A stretch of 6,816 nt of DNA from JBJXHB01 sp046160725 (GCA_046160725.1 JBJXHB010000470.1:1-6816); one strand, 5' to 3'; shown: positions 1 to 6,607, counted from the first letter of the stretch. Translations and numbers: made by a program. Notes: a model not told the origin generated them from the sequence alone.

Positions 1-2224
1 CGGCCGCGGTGAACAGGCCACCCACCTGCTGGCCGTTCAGGCTGATCTGGTACTGCGCCGAGCCCTGCCAGAAATCCTGGCTGACCTTCAGCACCAGGGT
101 ATCCGCACCGCTGCCGAAGCTCAGCGATATCGGCTGGCCCGGCGTGGTCGGCGGCACGGGCGGGTCCGTGGGTGTGGGCACCACGCCGGGCGGCATGTAG
201 ATGTCGTAGACGTCCGGGATGGTGATCGCGTAGTTCGGCGTGTGGCCGAGCGTGGGCTGATCGACATGTGGCGGGGTCGACGCCAGCAGCTTCTTGTAGA
301 CCTCCAGCGCCTCGGTCGAGCCCAGCACCTGATACAGCCCTGCCAGCGTCGACAGCGCCGACTGCATGTAGTCGTTGCCGCCGCTCCAGACGCCGTTCGA
401 GGCAAGACCGGCGGCGGTCATCGCCGCACCGATCTCGGCCCAGCTCTTGTAGGCATTGTCGATCGTGAAGCCGGAGCCGGTGAGGGCGGGCGCCGCGATC
501 ACCAGGCCATAGGCCGCGCCGTCATGGAAGTCGAAGCCGGCGTCATCATGCGTGAAGCGGCCGATCAGGAAATTCGCCTGCCACTTCAGGAAGGTCAGCG
601 CATCGGCATTGCCGCGGGCTGCTGCGGTGATCGCGGTCGAGGCGAAATAGTCCTGCTGCCAGGGCGCAATGATCTGCCCGTAGCTCCCCCCCGGCACCCA
701 GCCATGGGCCTCGCCCTGCTTGGCGGTCCATTCCGGGATCTGGGAGACCAGCCACTTCCAGTTGGCATCCGCGACGGTCTGGAAATACGCCTTCTCCGCG
801 CTGCCGTCCGGGCTCAGCCAGGCGGCGTTCTGGACTTCGCGCAAGGTCCAGGCCGAGGCCCGCACCTGGCCGCCCTGTACGACGATCAGTCCATCCCCTT
901 CCCGGTTCCCAGGATAGGTCGCCACCACGGATGCCGCGGCCTGCGCCTGCTGGTTGTCCAGCATCCAGCGCTCGCCGGTCATCAGGTAGGGCACCGTGGA
1001 GAGGTTCGGCTGATGCGCCAGGTCGGCGCGCCAGCCGCCCATCTGGTCCGCCCCCAGGACCGGCTGCGTCAGCCCGGGCGAGCCCGCATCCCCGACCGTT
1101 CCCGGCACTTGGGTTTCCGTCCAGAGGTTCTTGTAGTGCGCGGTGTTCAGCCAGGTGTCATGGGCATTGTCCCACATGTTCCAGGGGACCGCGCCCGCCG
1201 TCTCCGCCTGGCCCAGCGCGTATTCGACCACGCGGATATCGCCGCTGATCAGCCAGGCGGCATTCGAGGAGGTGGTGATGCCGATATCCGGCCGGCCGCC
1301 GGTCAGGGGCATGTACTGGGTCACGTCATGCGCGGCCAGCGGGTCGTCCCAGTCCGCCCTGGTGATCGCCTCGGCGTATTTGTTGAGCAGGTTCTGGCTG
1401 ATGGCGATCGACTGGTCGTAGTCGGGCACCGCCGCGGCCTTCTCCAGGTACCCGACATCCTGGCGGATGTTCAGCCAGCCATGCGCGGCATCGCCCAGCC
1501 CTGCCGTGCCATGCACGGCGGACGTCGCCACCTCGCGGTGCCAGCTCTGGTACTGCCCCTGGCTCACCGTCTCGCGGATCACCTCCGCGCCATCCAGCCG
1601 TGCCAGCACGGCGTAGTCGACCCGGCCGCCCGATGCCGTCATCGCCTCATCATTGGCGAAGACCGCATCGACGGAGAGCTGCCCGTCCTTGTACGCGGTC
1701 ACGTCGAACTTCAGCCGCATGGAGCCCGGCAGGTCGATCTCTACCCGCGCCTGGCTTGCCAGCTCGCCCTTCTGCCAGAAGGAGGCCGAGCCGTCCGCGA
1801 GCCCCTTGCGCAGCGCATCGAGCACATCGACCGTGATCTTGGACTGGCCCAGCGAGGAGGCGCCCGTGGGCGTGAGGTCGACGACCAGGCTGTGCGCCGT
1901 CGACACCGCGGCGAGATCCACCGCCGGCCCCGCCGCCGCCGCCGCCACCTTCGACAGCACCACCCCTGCCGCGCCGCCGGCAGTCAGCTCGGGACGCTCC
2001 ACCGACAGGACCGCGAATTTGACGGAGCCGTCTTCCCAACGGCTCTTCACGTCCATCTGCAGCCCGATCCCCACGCCCTCGATCGAGGCTGCGACCGAAC
2101 TCCCGGGCGGGACATCTCCCTTCGCGAAAGATTGACCCAGTGTCGCCACGCCCTCGCCGAGCAGCTGGGCGCCGGAGTTCTCAAAGCGAAACTGGGTGAT
2201 CGCATTCGCTGACGGCACAGACAT
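1..2224 (-). CDS. Large secreted carbohydrate-active-like protein with C-terminal CBM60-like module (3' end cut by window edge)
   Basis: The frame is open from ATG at 2224 to the left edge (741 codons, no stop), so the C-terminus is missing. GGGAG lies 9 nt before the ATG. Residues 28-80 form an N-terminal beta-type region with LGQSF..GDVP (29-39) and EDGSVKFAVLS (64-74). The larger middle part is rich in Trp, His and Tyr: TQYMPLTGGRP near 302, AAWLISGD near 322, a GGWRADLAHQP block near 395, GEAHGW near 500 and APWQQDYFA near 519. It is probably an alpha/alpha toroid. A Pro/Thr linker (677-697) leads into GADTLVLKVSQDFWQG...SLNGQQVGG (from about 706), typical of CBM60-like xylan-binding modules. 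There is no signal peptide and no cysteine in 741 residues, which suggests type I secretion through a C-terminal signal beyond the window. The architecture loosely recalls PcRGLX/YetA-like rhamnogalacturonan lyases, but substrate and activity are unknown. It is paralogous to the gene at 2730-4919. Confidence 0.88.
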   Translation of the reverse strand, partial: MSVPSANAITQFRFENSGAQLLGEGVATLGQSFAKGDVPPGSSVAASIEGVGIGLQMDVKSRWEDGSVKFAVLSVERPELTAGGAAGVVLSKVAAAAAGPAVDLAAVSTAHSLVVDLTPTGASSLGQSKITVDVLDALRKGLADGSASFWQKGELASQARVEIDLPGSMRLKFDVTAYKDGQLSVDAVFANDEAMTASGGRVDYAVLARLDGAEVIRETVSQGQYQSWHREVATSAVHGTAGLGDAAHGWLNIRQDVGYLEKAAAVPDYDQSIAISQNLLNKYAEAITRADWDDPLAAHDVTQYMPLTGGRPDIGITTSSNAAWLISGDIRVVEYALGQAETAGAVPWNMWDNAHDTWLNTAHYKNLWTETQVPGTVGDAGSPGLTQPVLGADQMGGWRADLAHQPNLSTVPYLMTGERWMLDNQQAQAAASVVATYPGNREGDGLIVVQGGQVRASAWTLREVQNAAWLSPDGSAEKAYFQTVADANWKWLVSQIPEWTAKQGEAHGWVPGGSYGQIIAPWQQDYFASTAITAAARGNADALTFLKWQANFLIGRFTHDDAGFDFHDGAAYGLVIAAPALTGSGFTIDNAYKSWAEIGAAMTAAGLASNGVWSGGNDYMQSALSTLAGLYQVLGSTEALEVYKKLLASTPPHVDQPTLGHTPNYAITIPDVYDIYMPPGVVPTPTDPPVPPTTPGQPISLSFGSGADTLVLKVSQDFWQGSAQYQISLNGQQVGGLFTAA

Positions 2225-2233
2225 ACTGCGAGG

Positions 2234-2238
2234 CTCCC
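2234..2238 (-). promoter_or_regulatory. Ribosome binding site of the left gene
   Basis: GGGAG on the minus strand lies 9 nt upstream of the ATG at 2224. It supports this start, after which the protein begins directly with its predicted N-terminal domain and no export signal. Confidence 0.6.
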
Positions 2239-2253
2239 ACAGGCGAGCACTAA

Positions 2254-2275
2254 AAATACGACAAATGCCGTATTT
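2254..2275. repeat. Inverted repeat AAATACG-N8-CGTATTT, candidate operator
   Basis: Two perfect 7-bp arms (2254-2260 and 2269-2275) are separated by 8 bp. The repeat lies 30 bp upstream of the left gene's start codon and directly downstream of the possible -10 hexamer at 2278-2283. That is where a repressor would block transcription of the left gene. A short RNA hairpin in its 5' leader is the alternative. No specific regulator family can be named from the sequence. Confidence 0.45.
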
Positions 2276-2321
2276 CGATTATGATCTCACTCTAGAGACG
2301 AACCGTAAAAAGATCACTCCC

Positions 2322-2339
2322 GCGCCAGGGCTCTGGCGC
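2322..2339. repeat. Short perfect hairpin (7-bp stem, 4-nt loop)
   Basis: GCGCCAG and CTGGCGC flank the loop GGCT. The hairpin lies in the divergent intergenic region. On the minus strand a run of five T begins 10 nt after the stem, too far away for a typical intrinsic terminator. Its role is unknown; it may be an operator or chance in GC-rich sequence. Confidence 0.3.
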
Positions 2340-2389
2340 TAACGGCCTGGCCGAAGCCCGGACCAACAGGGCAAAGGGTGAGGGCGATG

Positions 2390-2411
2390 TCTGGAAGGGC
2401 ACGTGTCCAGA
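2390..2411. repeat. Inverted repeat TCTGGA-N10-TCCAGA, candidate operator
   Basis: Two perfect 6-bp arms (2390-2395 and 2406-2411) are separated by 10 bp. The spacer contains the palindrome CACGTG, slightly off centre. The arm spacing suits a dimeric DNA-binding protein contacting successive major grooves. It lies mid-way between the divergent genes, so it could serve either one. Confidence 0.35.
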
Positions 2412-2597
2412 TGGTGAGAAGAACTTTGACTGCCCGTAAAAATAGAGGTCTCCGGGGAAAAACACAACCTATGAGGGCATTCTTTCGTCGGGATCGCCTC
2501 GATAAATCGCCCCAATTCCAAAAAATTATAGAGTCTTTCGTCCTTTCTTGAGAAAAATCCTGACTTAAAGGCGCGGCGGCATGGGCATAGGGCTGCC

Positions 2598-2616
2598 CCG
2601 GGATGTATCATCCCGG
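2598..2616 (+). repeat. Perfect 8-bp stem hairpin with 3-nt loop before the right gene
   Basis: CCGGGATG (2598-2605), loop TAT, CATCCCGG (2609-2616). A second, weaker stem TGCCC/GGGCA follows at 2626-2638, and a TGGCC/GGCCA stem at 2671-2684. Together they suggest a structured 5' leader about 110 nt before the start at 2730, if transcription begins in the AT-rich island. There is no T tract, so a classical intrinsic terminator is unlikely. Confidence 0.4.
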
Positions 2617-2715
2617 TGATGGGCCTGCCCGGCGGGCACCGCGGCATGGCCGGGCAGAGTGGCGACCGCCTGGCCAGCGGGCCACTGCCAGAAGGCCTCT
2701 GCCAGAGCGCAAGTC

Positions 2716-2721
2716 AAGGAG
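2716..2721 (+). promoter_or_regulatory. Strong Shine-Dalgarno deciding the start at 2730
   Basis: AAGGAG is followed by 8 nt and then ATG at 2730. The frame is open upstream to a GTG at 2616, but that start has no such site and would place 38 unhelpful residues before an otherwise clean signal peptide. The site therefore fixes 2730 as the start. Confidence 0.75.
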
Positions 2722-2729
2722 CGGCGGTC

Positions 2730-4919
2730 ATGACCATCCTGCACCGCCGCGACACGGCTGCGCTGGCCCTGCTGGGCCTGACCGCCAGCCCGGCAGCCGC
2801 GCAGCCGCAACCGGCCGGCCAGCGCGCGCCGGCGCTGCCCTGCGCCACGCAGCTGAATGATATCGTGGCCCTGGGGCTGGACGGCAGCGGCACACCCGCC
2901 AACCATGTCGTGGTGTTCGGCCAGGCTTTCCGGCCGGGCGACCTGCCCAGGGATGCTGCCCTCGCCGCGCGCCTGGCCGATGGCCGCGCCGTGCCGGCGC
3001 AGGCCGACATCAAGGCGCGCCATGCCGACGGCTCGGCGCGGCATGCGCTCATCAGCCTGAGCCTGCCGGCGCTCAGGTCGGGTGAGCGGGCCGGCCTGGT
3101 GCTGTCACGCGTCGCCGATGCCCGGCCGGCCACGCCGCTCGATGCCGGGCCCCTGCTGGAAGGCCGGCAGGCCAGCATCGACATCACGCCGGAAGGCGGC
3201 GGCACGTCATGGCGTGCCGACCTGGTGGCGCTGTTCCGCACCGCCCTGCAGCAGGGTGGCGCGGCACTCTGGCAGTCCGGACCGCTGGCCATCCAGGCGC
3301 GCCTGGCGGTGCCGATCCCACCGGCAGCCGTGGGCGGCGCGGCGCAGCCCCGGCTGGTGGCTGATGTGGCGCTCCGCGCCGATGGTGTGCTGTGGGTCGC
3401 CGCCTGGATCCGCAACGACATCGCCATGCAGGTTGCCGGTGGGGTGGCGCGCTATGGCGTGCGGCTGCTGCTGGATGGGCGTGAGGCCTGGGCGGCACGC
3501 CAGGTGCACCAGGCGCAGTACCAGGCGCTCGGCCGGGCTCGAGCCAGCCTGCGCGGCGCGGCGGCACCGCCTGCGCCGATGCTGCGCCACGATGCCGCCT
3601 ATCTGGCGGCAATGGGTGCGGTGCCCGAATTCGACCTCGCCGCCGGAATCGATGAGGGCTTGCTGTCCCGCGGCGCCCAGACCATGGCCGCGGCCGAATG
3701 GTCCGCGCCCTTCGCCGCGCGGGGGCTCACCCAGTACATGCCGACGACCGGCGGGCGGCCCGAGATCGGTCCGGTGACGCTGTGGCAGGCCGCCTGGTTG
3801 ATCAGCGGCGACCCGCGCGCTGCCCAGCTTGCGCTGGGCCAGGCCGAGGCGGCCGGGGCGGTGCCCTGGCACTACTGGGACGAGGCCAACGGCGTCTGGT
3901 TGAACATCCGTCACTATCCGCGCCTCTACACCGAGGAGCGCAGCCGGAACGGCCGTCCGGGCGATCCGGCGGCGCTCTCCCTCTCGCAGCAATTCCCCGC
4001 CCCCGACCAGGTTGGCGGCTGGCGCTCCGACCAGGCGCATCAGCCCGATCTCTCCACGCTGCCCTATCTGCTGACCGGCGAGCGCTGGATCCTGGACAAC
4101 CTGCAGGCCCAGGCCTCCGCCAGCATCATGGGCACCTACCCCGGCAATCGCGGCGGCCGTGCCGGGCTGGTGGTCGTGGGCGGCCAGGTGCGCGGCTCGG
4201 CCTGGTCGCTGCGGCAGGTGGACAATGCCGCCTGGCTCAGCCCCGACGGTACCGCCGAGAAGGCCTATCTGCAGGAGGTGTCCGAGGCCAATTGGCGATG
4301 GCTGGTCGCGAAGATCCCGGACTGGACGGCCCGGCAGGGTGAAGCGCATGGCTGGCTCGCGCCTGGCGGCGGCGGCGGCACCATTGCGCCATGGCAGCAG
4401 GACTACTTCGCCTTCGTCTCGGTCGCCGCTGCGCTGCGCGGCAATCCGGATGCCCGGACCTTCCTGACCTGGCAGGAGAACTTCCTCGTCGGCCGCTTCA
4501 CGCGTGAGGCCAAGGGCTTCCCGCCCCGCTACGGCACCGCTTACAGCCTGGCAGTGGGTGACCCGGCCCAGGTCAACACCATCGATGCGCCGCTCTATCC
4601 CAGCTGGGCGCGGATGGCGGCGGCGATGGTGGCGCGCGACCTGGTAAGTCCCAGACCCTTCATGACCGAGGACTACAACCAGCTGGCGCTCGCCTCCCTG
4701 GCCGGCGTGGCGAACGCGCTGGGCTCGGCGCAGGCAGCGGCGACCTTCCGGGCTCTGCAGGCGATGCGCATCCCGGGCTCGGGGTTGGCGGACCTGCAGC
4801 GCAATCCGGCCTTCGCGGTGGTGCCGCGCGGCGTCACCCGGGCCGCCGCACCGCTGCCGTCCTGCACGCCCAGCCAGACGAAGCCGAGCAGGGCGCGCCC
4901 GGACCCGGAGCGCCGCTGA
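2730..4919 (+). CDS. Exported carbohydrate-active-like protein, paralogue of the left gene
   Basis: Complete at 729 residues. Residues 1-24 are a signal peptide: Arg-Arg at 6-7, a hydrophobic Ala/Leu core, and cleavage likely after AAA (22-24). The Arg-Arg-Asp context would allow Tat export as well as Sec. Residues 43-115 match the left protein's N-terminal region (FGQAF..GDLP at 63-73, ADGSARHALIS at 99-109). The toroid-like part shares nearly every motif: TQYMPTTGGRP near 334, AAWLISGD near 354, AHQPDLSTLPYLLTGERW near 436, TYPGNRGG near 469, GEAHGW near 537 and APWQQDYFA near 553. The carbohydrate-binding module is absent; a basic, Pro-rich tail ends the protein. Cys38 and Cys712 are its only cysteines. 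The product is probably periplasmic or secreted and acts on or binds a glycan. A PcRGLX/YetA-like lyase or glycosidase is one possibility; the activity is inference. Confidence 0.88.
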   Translation: MTILHRRDTAALALLGLTASPAAAQPQPAGQRAPALPCATQLNDIVALGLDGSGTPANHVVVFGQAFRPGDLPRDAALAARLADGRAVPAQADIKARHADGSARHALISLSLPALRSGERAGLVLSRVADARPATPLDAGPLLEGRQASIDITPEGGGTSWRADLVALFRTALQQGGAALWQSGPLAIQARLAVPIPPAAVGGAAQPRLVADVALRADGVLWVAAWIRNDIAMQVAGGVARYGVRLLLDGREAWAARQVHQAQYQALGRARASLRGAAAPPAPMLRHDAAYLAAMGAVPEFDLAAGIDEGLLSRGAQTMAAAEWSAPFAARGLTQYMPTTGGRPEIGPVTLWQAAWLISGDPRAAQLALGQAEAAGAVPWHYWDEANGVWLNIRHYPRLYTEERSRNGRPGDPAALSLSQQFPAPDQVGGWRSDQAHQPDLSTLPYLLTGERWILDNLQAQASASIMGTYPGNRGGRAGLVVVGGQVRGSAWSLRQVDNAAWLSPDGTAEKAYLQEVSEANWRWLVAKIPDWTARQGEAHGWLAPGGGGGTIAPWQQDYFAFVSVAAALRGNPDARTFLTWQENFLVGRFTREAKGFPPRYGTAYSLAVGDPAQVNTIDAPLYPSWARMAAAMVARDLVSPRPFMTEDYNQLALASLAGVANALGSAQAAATFRALQAMRIPGSGLADLQRNPAFAVVPRGVTRAAAPLPSCTPSQTKPSRARPDPERR

Positions 4920-5164
4920 CGCCATGACGGCGCGAATCAGGGGCAGGCCACCGCCGCCGGCGCATGGGTGGGGGGTGCGATGTCGGGCAGAAGCGGATAC
5001 CCGACGACCGGAAGACGGCCGCGAGCATGGTCGATACTGGGGAGTTCCTGGATGTTGAGAATTCCGGGCCGTGCGGCGCTGGGCGTCGCAGCGCAGGCGG
5101 CTGGCATCGACAGGGTCGGGCCTGTCGTCTCGCGGCCGGGCCGCCCGCATCGGCGGATCGCCTG

Positions 5165-6193
5165 ATGGCATTGCGGGCCGAGGTGAAGCGCCCATCGGCG
5201 CTGGACGCAGCAGGGCTGGCAGCCTGGCATGGCATCCTGGCGGAGGTGCCGGCGCTGTGCCGGGCCTTCTTCACGCCGGCCTTCGCGCTGGCCTGTGAGC
5301 GGGCGCATGGCCGGGCCTTCGTCGCCGTGCTGCGGGACGACCATGAGCCGGTCGCCTTCCTGGCGTTCCAGTTCGCCGGACGCTGGCAGCAATGCGTGGG
5401 GCTGGCCGAGCGGATCGGCGGCGAGTTGTCGGACAATGCCGGGCTGGTGGCCCGTCCCGGATTCAGGATCACGCCGACCGAACTGCTTCGGCTGGCCGGC
5501 CTCGGCGTGCTGTTCATCAGCCATCTCGATCCGAGCCAGGCTGCCCACGGCCTGGTGGTGGAGGAAACGCGCCTCGGCCATGTGGTCGATCTTGCCCGCG
5601 GCAGTGCCGCCTTCGTCGATCACCTGGAACGTACGAACAAGGCATTCCTGCAGGAAACCCGCCGCCGCCTGCGCCGCGTCGAGCGCGAGATCGGGCCCGT
5701 GACCTTCACCTTCAGCGCCAGCCCCGACCGCGATGCCGTCCGCCAGGTGATCACCGAGAAGCGTCAGCAATATGTGCGGACCGAAACCGGCGACCCTTTC
5801 GGCGACCCGGCCCACCTGCGGTTGATCGACATCCTGGTCGAAACCGCCGACCCCATGTGCCAACCCGTGCTGGAAACGCTCGTCGCGGGCGACCGGGTGC
5901 TGGCCCGGCATTTCGGCCTGATGCACGCCGGCCGGCTGACCTACTGGTTCCCGGTCTATGACCTGGATGCGCGGCAATTATCCCCGGGGCGGTTGCAATT
6001 GTGGCACAGCATCCTGCGGGCCGAGGAGAACGGCGTTGTTGCCATCGACCTGGGCGAGGGTGACTCCCAGGCCAAGCGGGATTTCTCGACCACCCCGGTG
6101 CCGTTGGGACGGGCCAGCTGGAACAGCGGCGACCTCCGCGGCCTGCTCGCCGGGACCAGCCAGCGCATCGCCTGGCGGCTGCAACGCCGATGA
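5165..6193 (+). CDS. CelD/BcsL-like GNAT-family acyltransferase (polysaccharide-associated)
   Basis: A 342-residue cytoplasmic protein of the Acetyltransf_6 (CelD/BcsL) type. Members of this family transfer acyl groups and are often found in cellulose or exopolysaccharide loci. Visible signatures are the N-terminal FFTPAF...VAVLRDDHEPVAFLAFQF region (about 36-65), the basic helix FLQETRRRLRRVE near 161, and the C-terminal acyl-CoA-fold part: LVAGDRVLARHFGLMHAGR (about 239-257), YDLDARQLSPGRL (about 265-277) and AIDLGEGDSQAKRDF (about 293-307). The frame is open upstream to 4964, but those residues look non-coding, and 5165 fits the usual start of the family. No clear Shine-Dalgarno precedes it; the ATG overlaps the stop of a small upstream frame as TGATG. 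The gene follows the exported paralogue after 245 bp on the same strand. The acceptor substrate is unknown, most likely a sugar precursor or lipid-linked glycan. Confidence 0.85.
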   Translation: MALRAEVKRPSALDAAGLAAWHGILAEVPALCRAFFTPAFALACERAHGRAFVAVLRDDHEPVAFLAFQFAGRWQQCVGLAERIGGELSDNAGLVARPGFRITPTELLRLAGLGVLFISHLDPSQAAHGLVVEETRLGHVVDLARGSAAFVDHLERTNKAFLQETRRRLRRVEREIGPVTFTFSASPDRDAVRQVITEKRQQYVRTETGDPFGDPAHLRLIDILVETADPMCQPVLETLVAGDRVLARHFGLMHAGRLTYWFPVYDLDARQLSPGRLQLWHSILRAEENGVVAIDLGEGDSQAKRDFSTTPVPLGRASWNSGDLRGLLAGTSQRIAWRLQRR

Positions 6194-6607
6194 GGGCATG
6201 CCCTGACCGCACACTGTGTGCGATGTGGGTGCGCTCTGACCGCACACTGTGTGCGGTTCCTGGCCTGGCCGGTGACGGCGGGGGGCGCGTCGTGCCGATC
6301 AAGCCGTGGTCCGGGCAGGGTCTGGGGGCCCTCGAAAGGCGGTGTTCTGTGCCATGCGGGGCTTCTACAATCGCTGACGCGCCGATCGGCCCTGGGCTAT
6401 CGCTCGGCAACCGAATACGAAGCCCGAGGCATGGCCGAGACCGACATAGCGCCCCCCCGCCCCCGGAAGCGGGTCAACGGCACCACCCAAGACCCGATAT
6501 CCCGGACAGCCCCATGATCCATGCGGGCCGTGCCGCTCGCAGGCCTCCGGCGCCCATCGGCAGCTGAGGCGTCCCCACCCCGCTCCGCCCTGGAATGACA
6601 TCGCGCC
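6194..6607. promoter_or_regulatory. Intergenic region before the pyruvyl transferase gene, with repeats
   Basis: This 414-bp gap starts with a GGGCATGCCC palindrome directly after the acyltransferase stop, followed by two palindromic repeats (listed separately). The remainder, about 6257-6607, shows no convincing gene; its open frames give Arg/Pro/Gly-rich translations without family resemblance. TACAAT at 6366-6371 is a near-consensus -10 hexamer but has no recognisable -35 at the right distance. A C-rich run lies at 6451-6465. The gap length suggests that the pyruvyl transferase gene has its own promoter rather than being co-translated with the acyltransferase. Confidence 0.45.
6203..6256. 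repeat. Two tandem 20-bp palindromic repeats, 33-bp period
   Basis: CTGACCGCACACTGTGTGCG occurs at 6203-6222 and again at 6236-6255, identical in all 20 bases. Each copy contains the palindrome CGCACAC-T-GTGTGCG; the second copy extends to 8-bp arms (CCGCACAC/GTGTGCGG, 6240-6256). The 33-bp period is close to three turns of B-DNA, so both sites would face the same side of the helix. This suggests a cooperative operator pair or a short repetitive extragenic palindrome. There is no T tract, so a terminator role is unlikely. Confidence 0.8.

Larger units (their letters stand above)
2225..2729. promoter_or_regulatory. Divergent intergenic regulatory region with AT-rich core
   Basis: This 505-bp stretch separates the two divergent paralogues, so it must contain both of their promoters unless they are read from further away. 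I see no credible gene in it. The GC content drops sharply: 21 of 60 bases are G or C at 2501-2560, against a clearly GC-rich background. It holds the inverted repeats and hairpin listed separately. On the minus strand, CATAAT (2278-2283) is a possible -10 element for the left gene, without a convincing -35. On the plus strand, TTGACT (2426-2431) and TTGAGA (2548-2553) resemble -35 boxes but lack well-spaced -10 partners. The last 110 bp before the right gene are GC-rich and potentially structured as a leader RNA. Confidence 0.6.

Noticed and set aside
242..2212. 656-codon open frame on the plus strand
   Set aside because: It is antisense to the left gene, is Arg/Gly/His-rich and lacks family motifs, while the minus-strand frame matches the paralogue at 2730-4919 motif by motif. 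Long antisense frames are common in GC-rich coding DNA.
2616..2729. N-terminal extension of the exported paralogue from GTG 2616 or ATG 2619
   Set aside because: The extension would hide the signal peptide, overlaps the hairpin region and has no ribosome binding site as good as the AAGGAG before 2730.
4910..4933. GCGCCG-N12-CGGCGC inverted repeat at the end of the exported paralogue as a terminator
   Set aside because: The stem is only 6 bp with a 12-nt loop and no T tract; expected by chance in DNA this GC-rich.
4964..5164. 67-residue N-terminal extension of the acyltransferase
   Set aside because: The extension has no family similarity, is rich in Arg/Gly, and family members usually begin near the residue encoded at 5165.
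3207..5195. 662-codon open frame on the minus strand
   Set aside because: It is antisense to the exported paralogue, with low-complexity composition and no recognisable domain; a shadow of the real plus-strand gene.
4937..5977. 346-codon open frame on the minus strand
   Set aside because: It is antisense to the acyltransferase, whose plus-strand translation carries clear family signatures.
6311..6330. G-run cluster as a G-quadruplex
   Set aside because: Only three runs of three or more G are present within a compact span, so a stable three-tier quadruplex is not supported.
6190..6567. 125-codon frame starting with an ATGA overlap at the acyltransferase stop
   Set aside because: The overlap looks like translational coupling, but the translation is Arg/Pro/Gly-rich, contains the peptide DRTLCA twice only because the DNA repeat period is a multiple of three, and resembles no known family.
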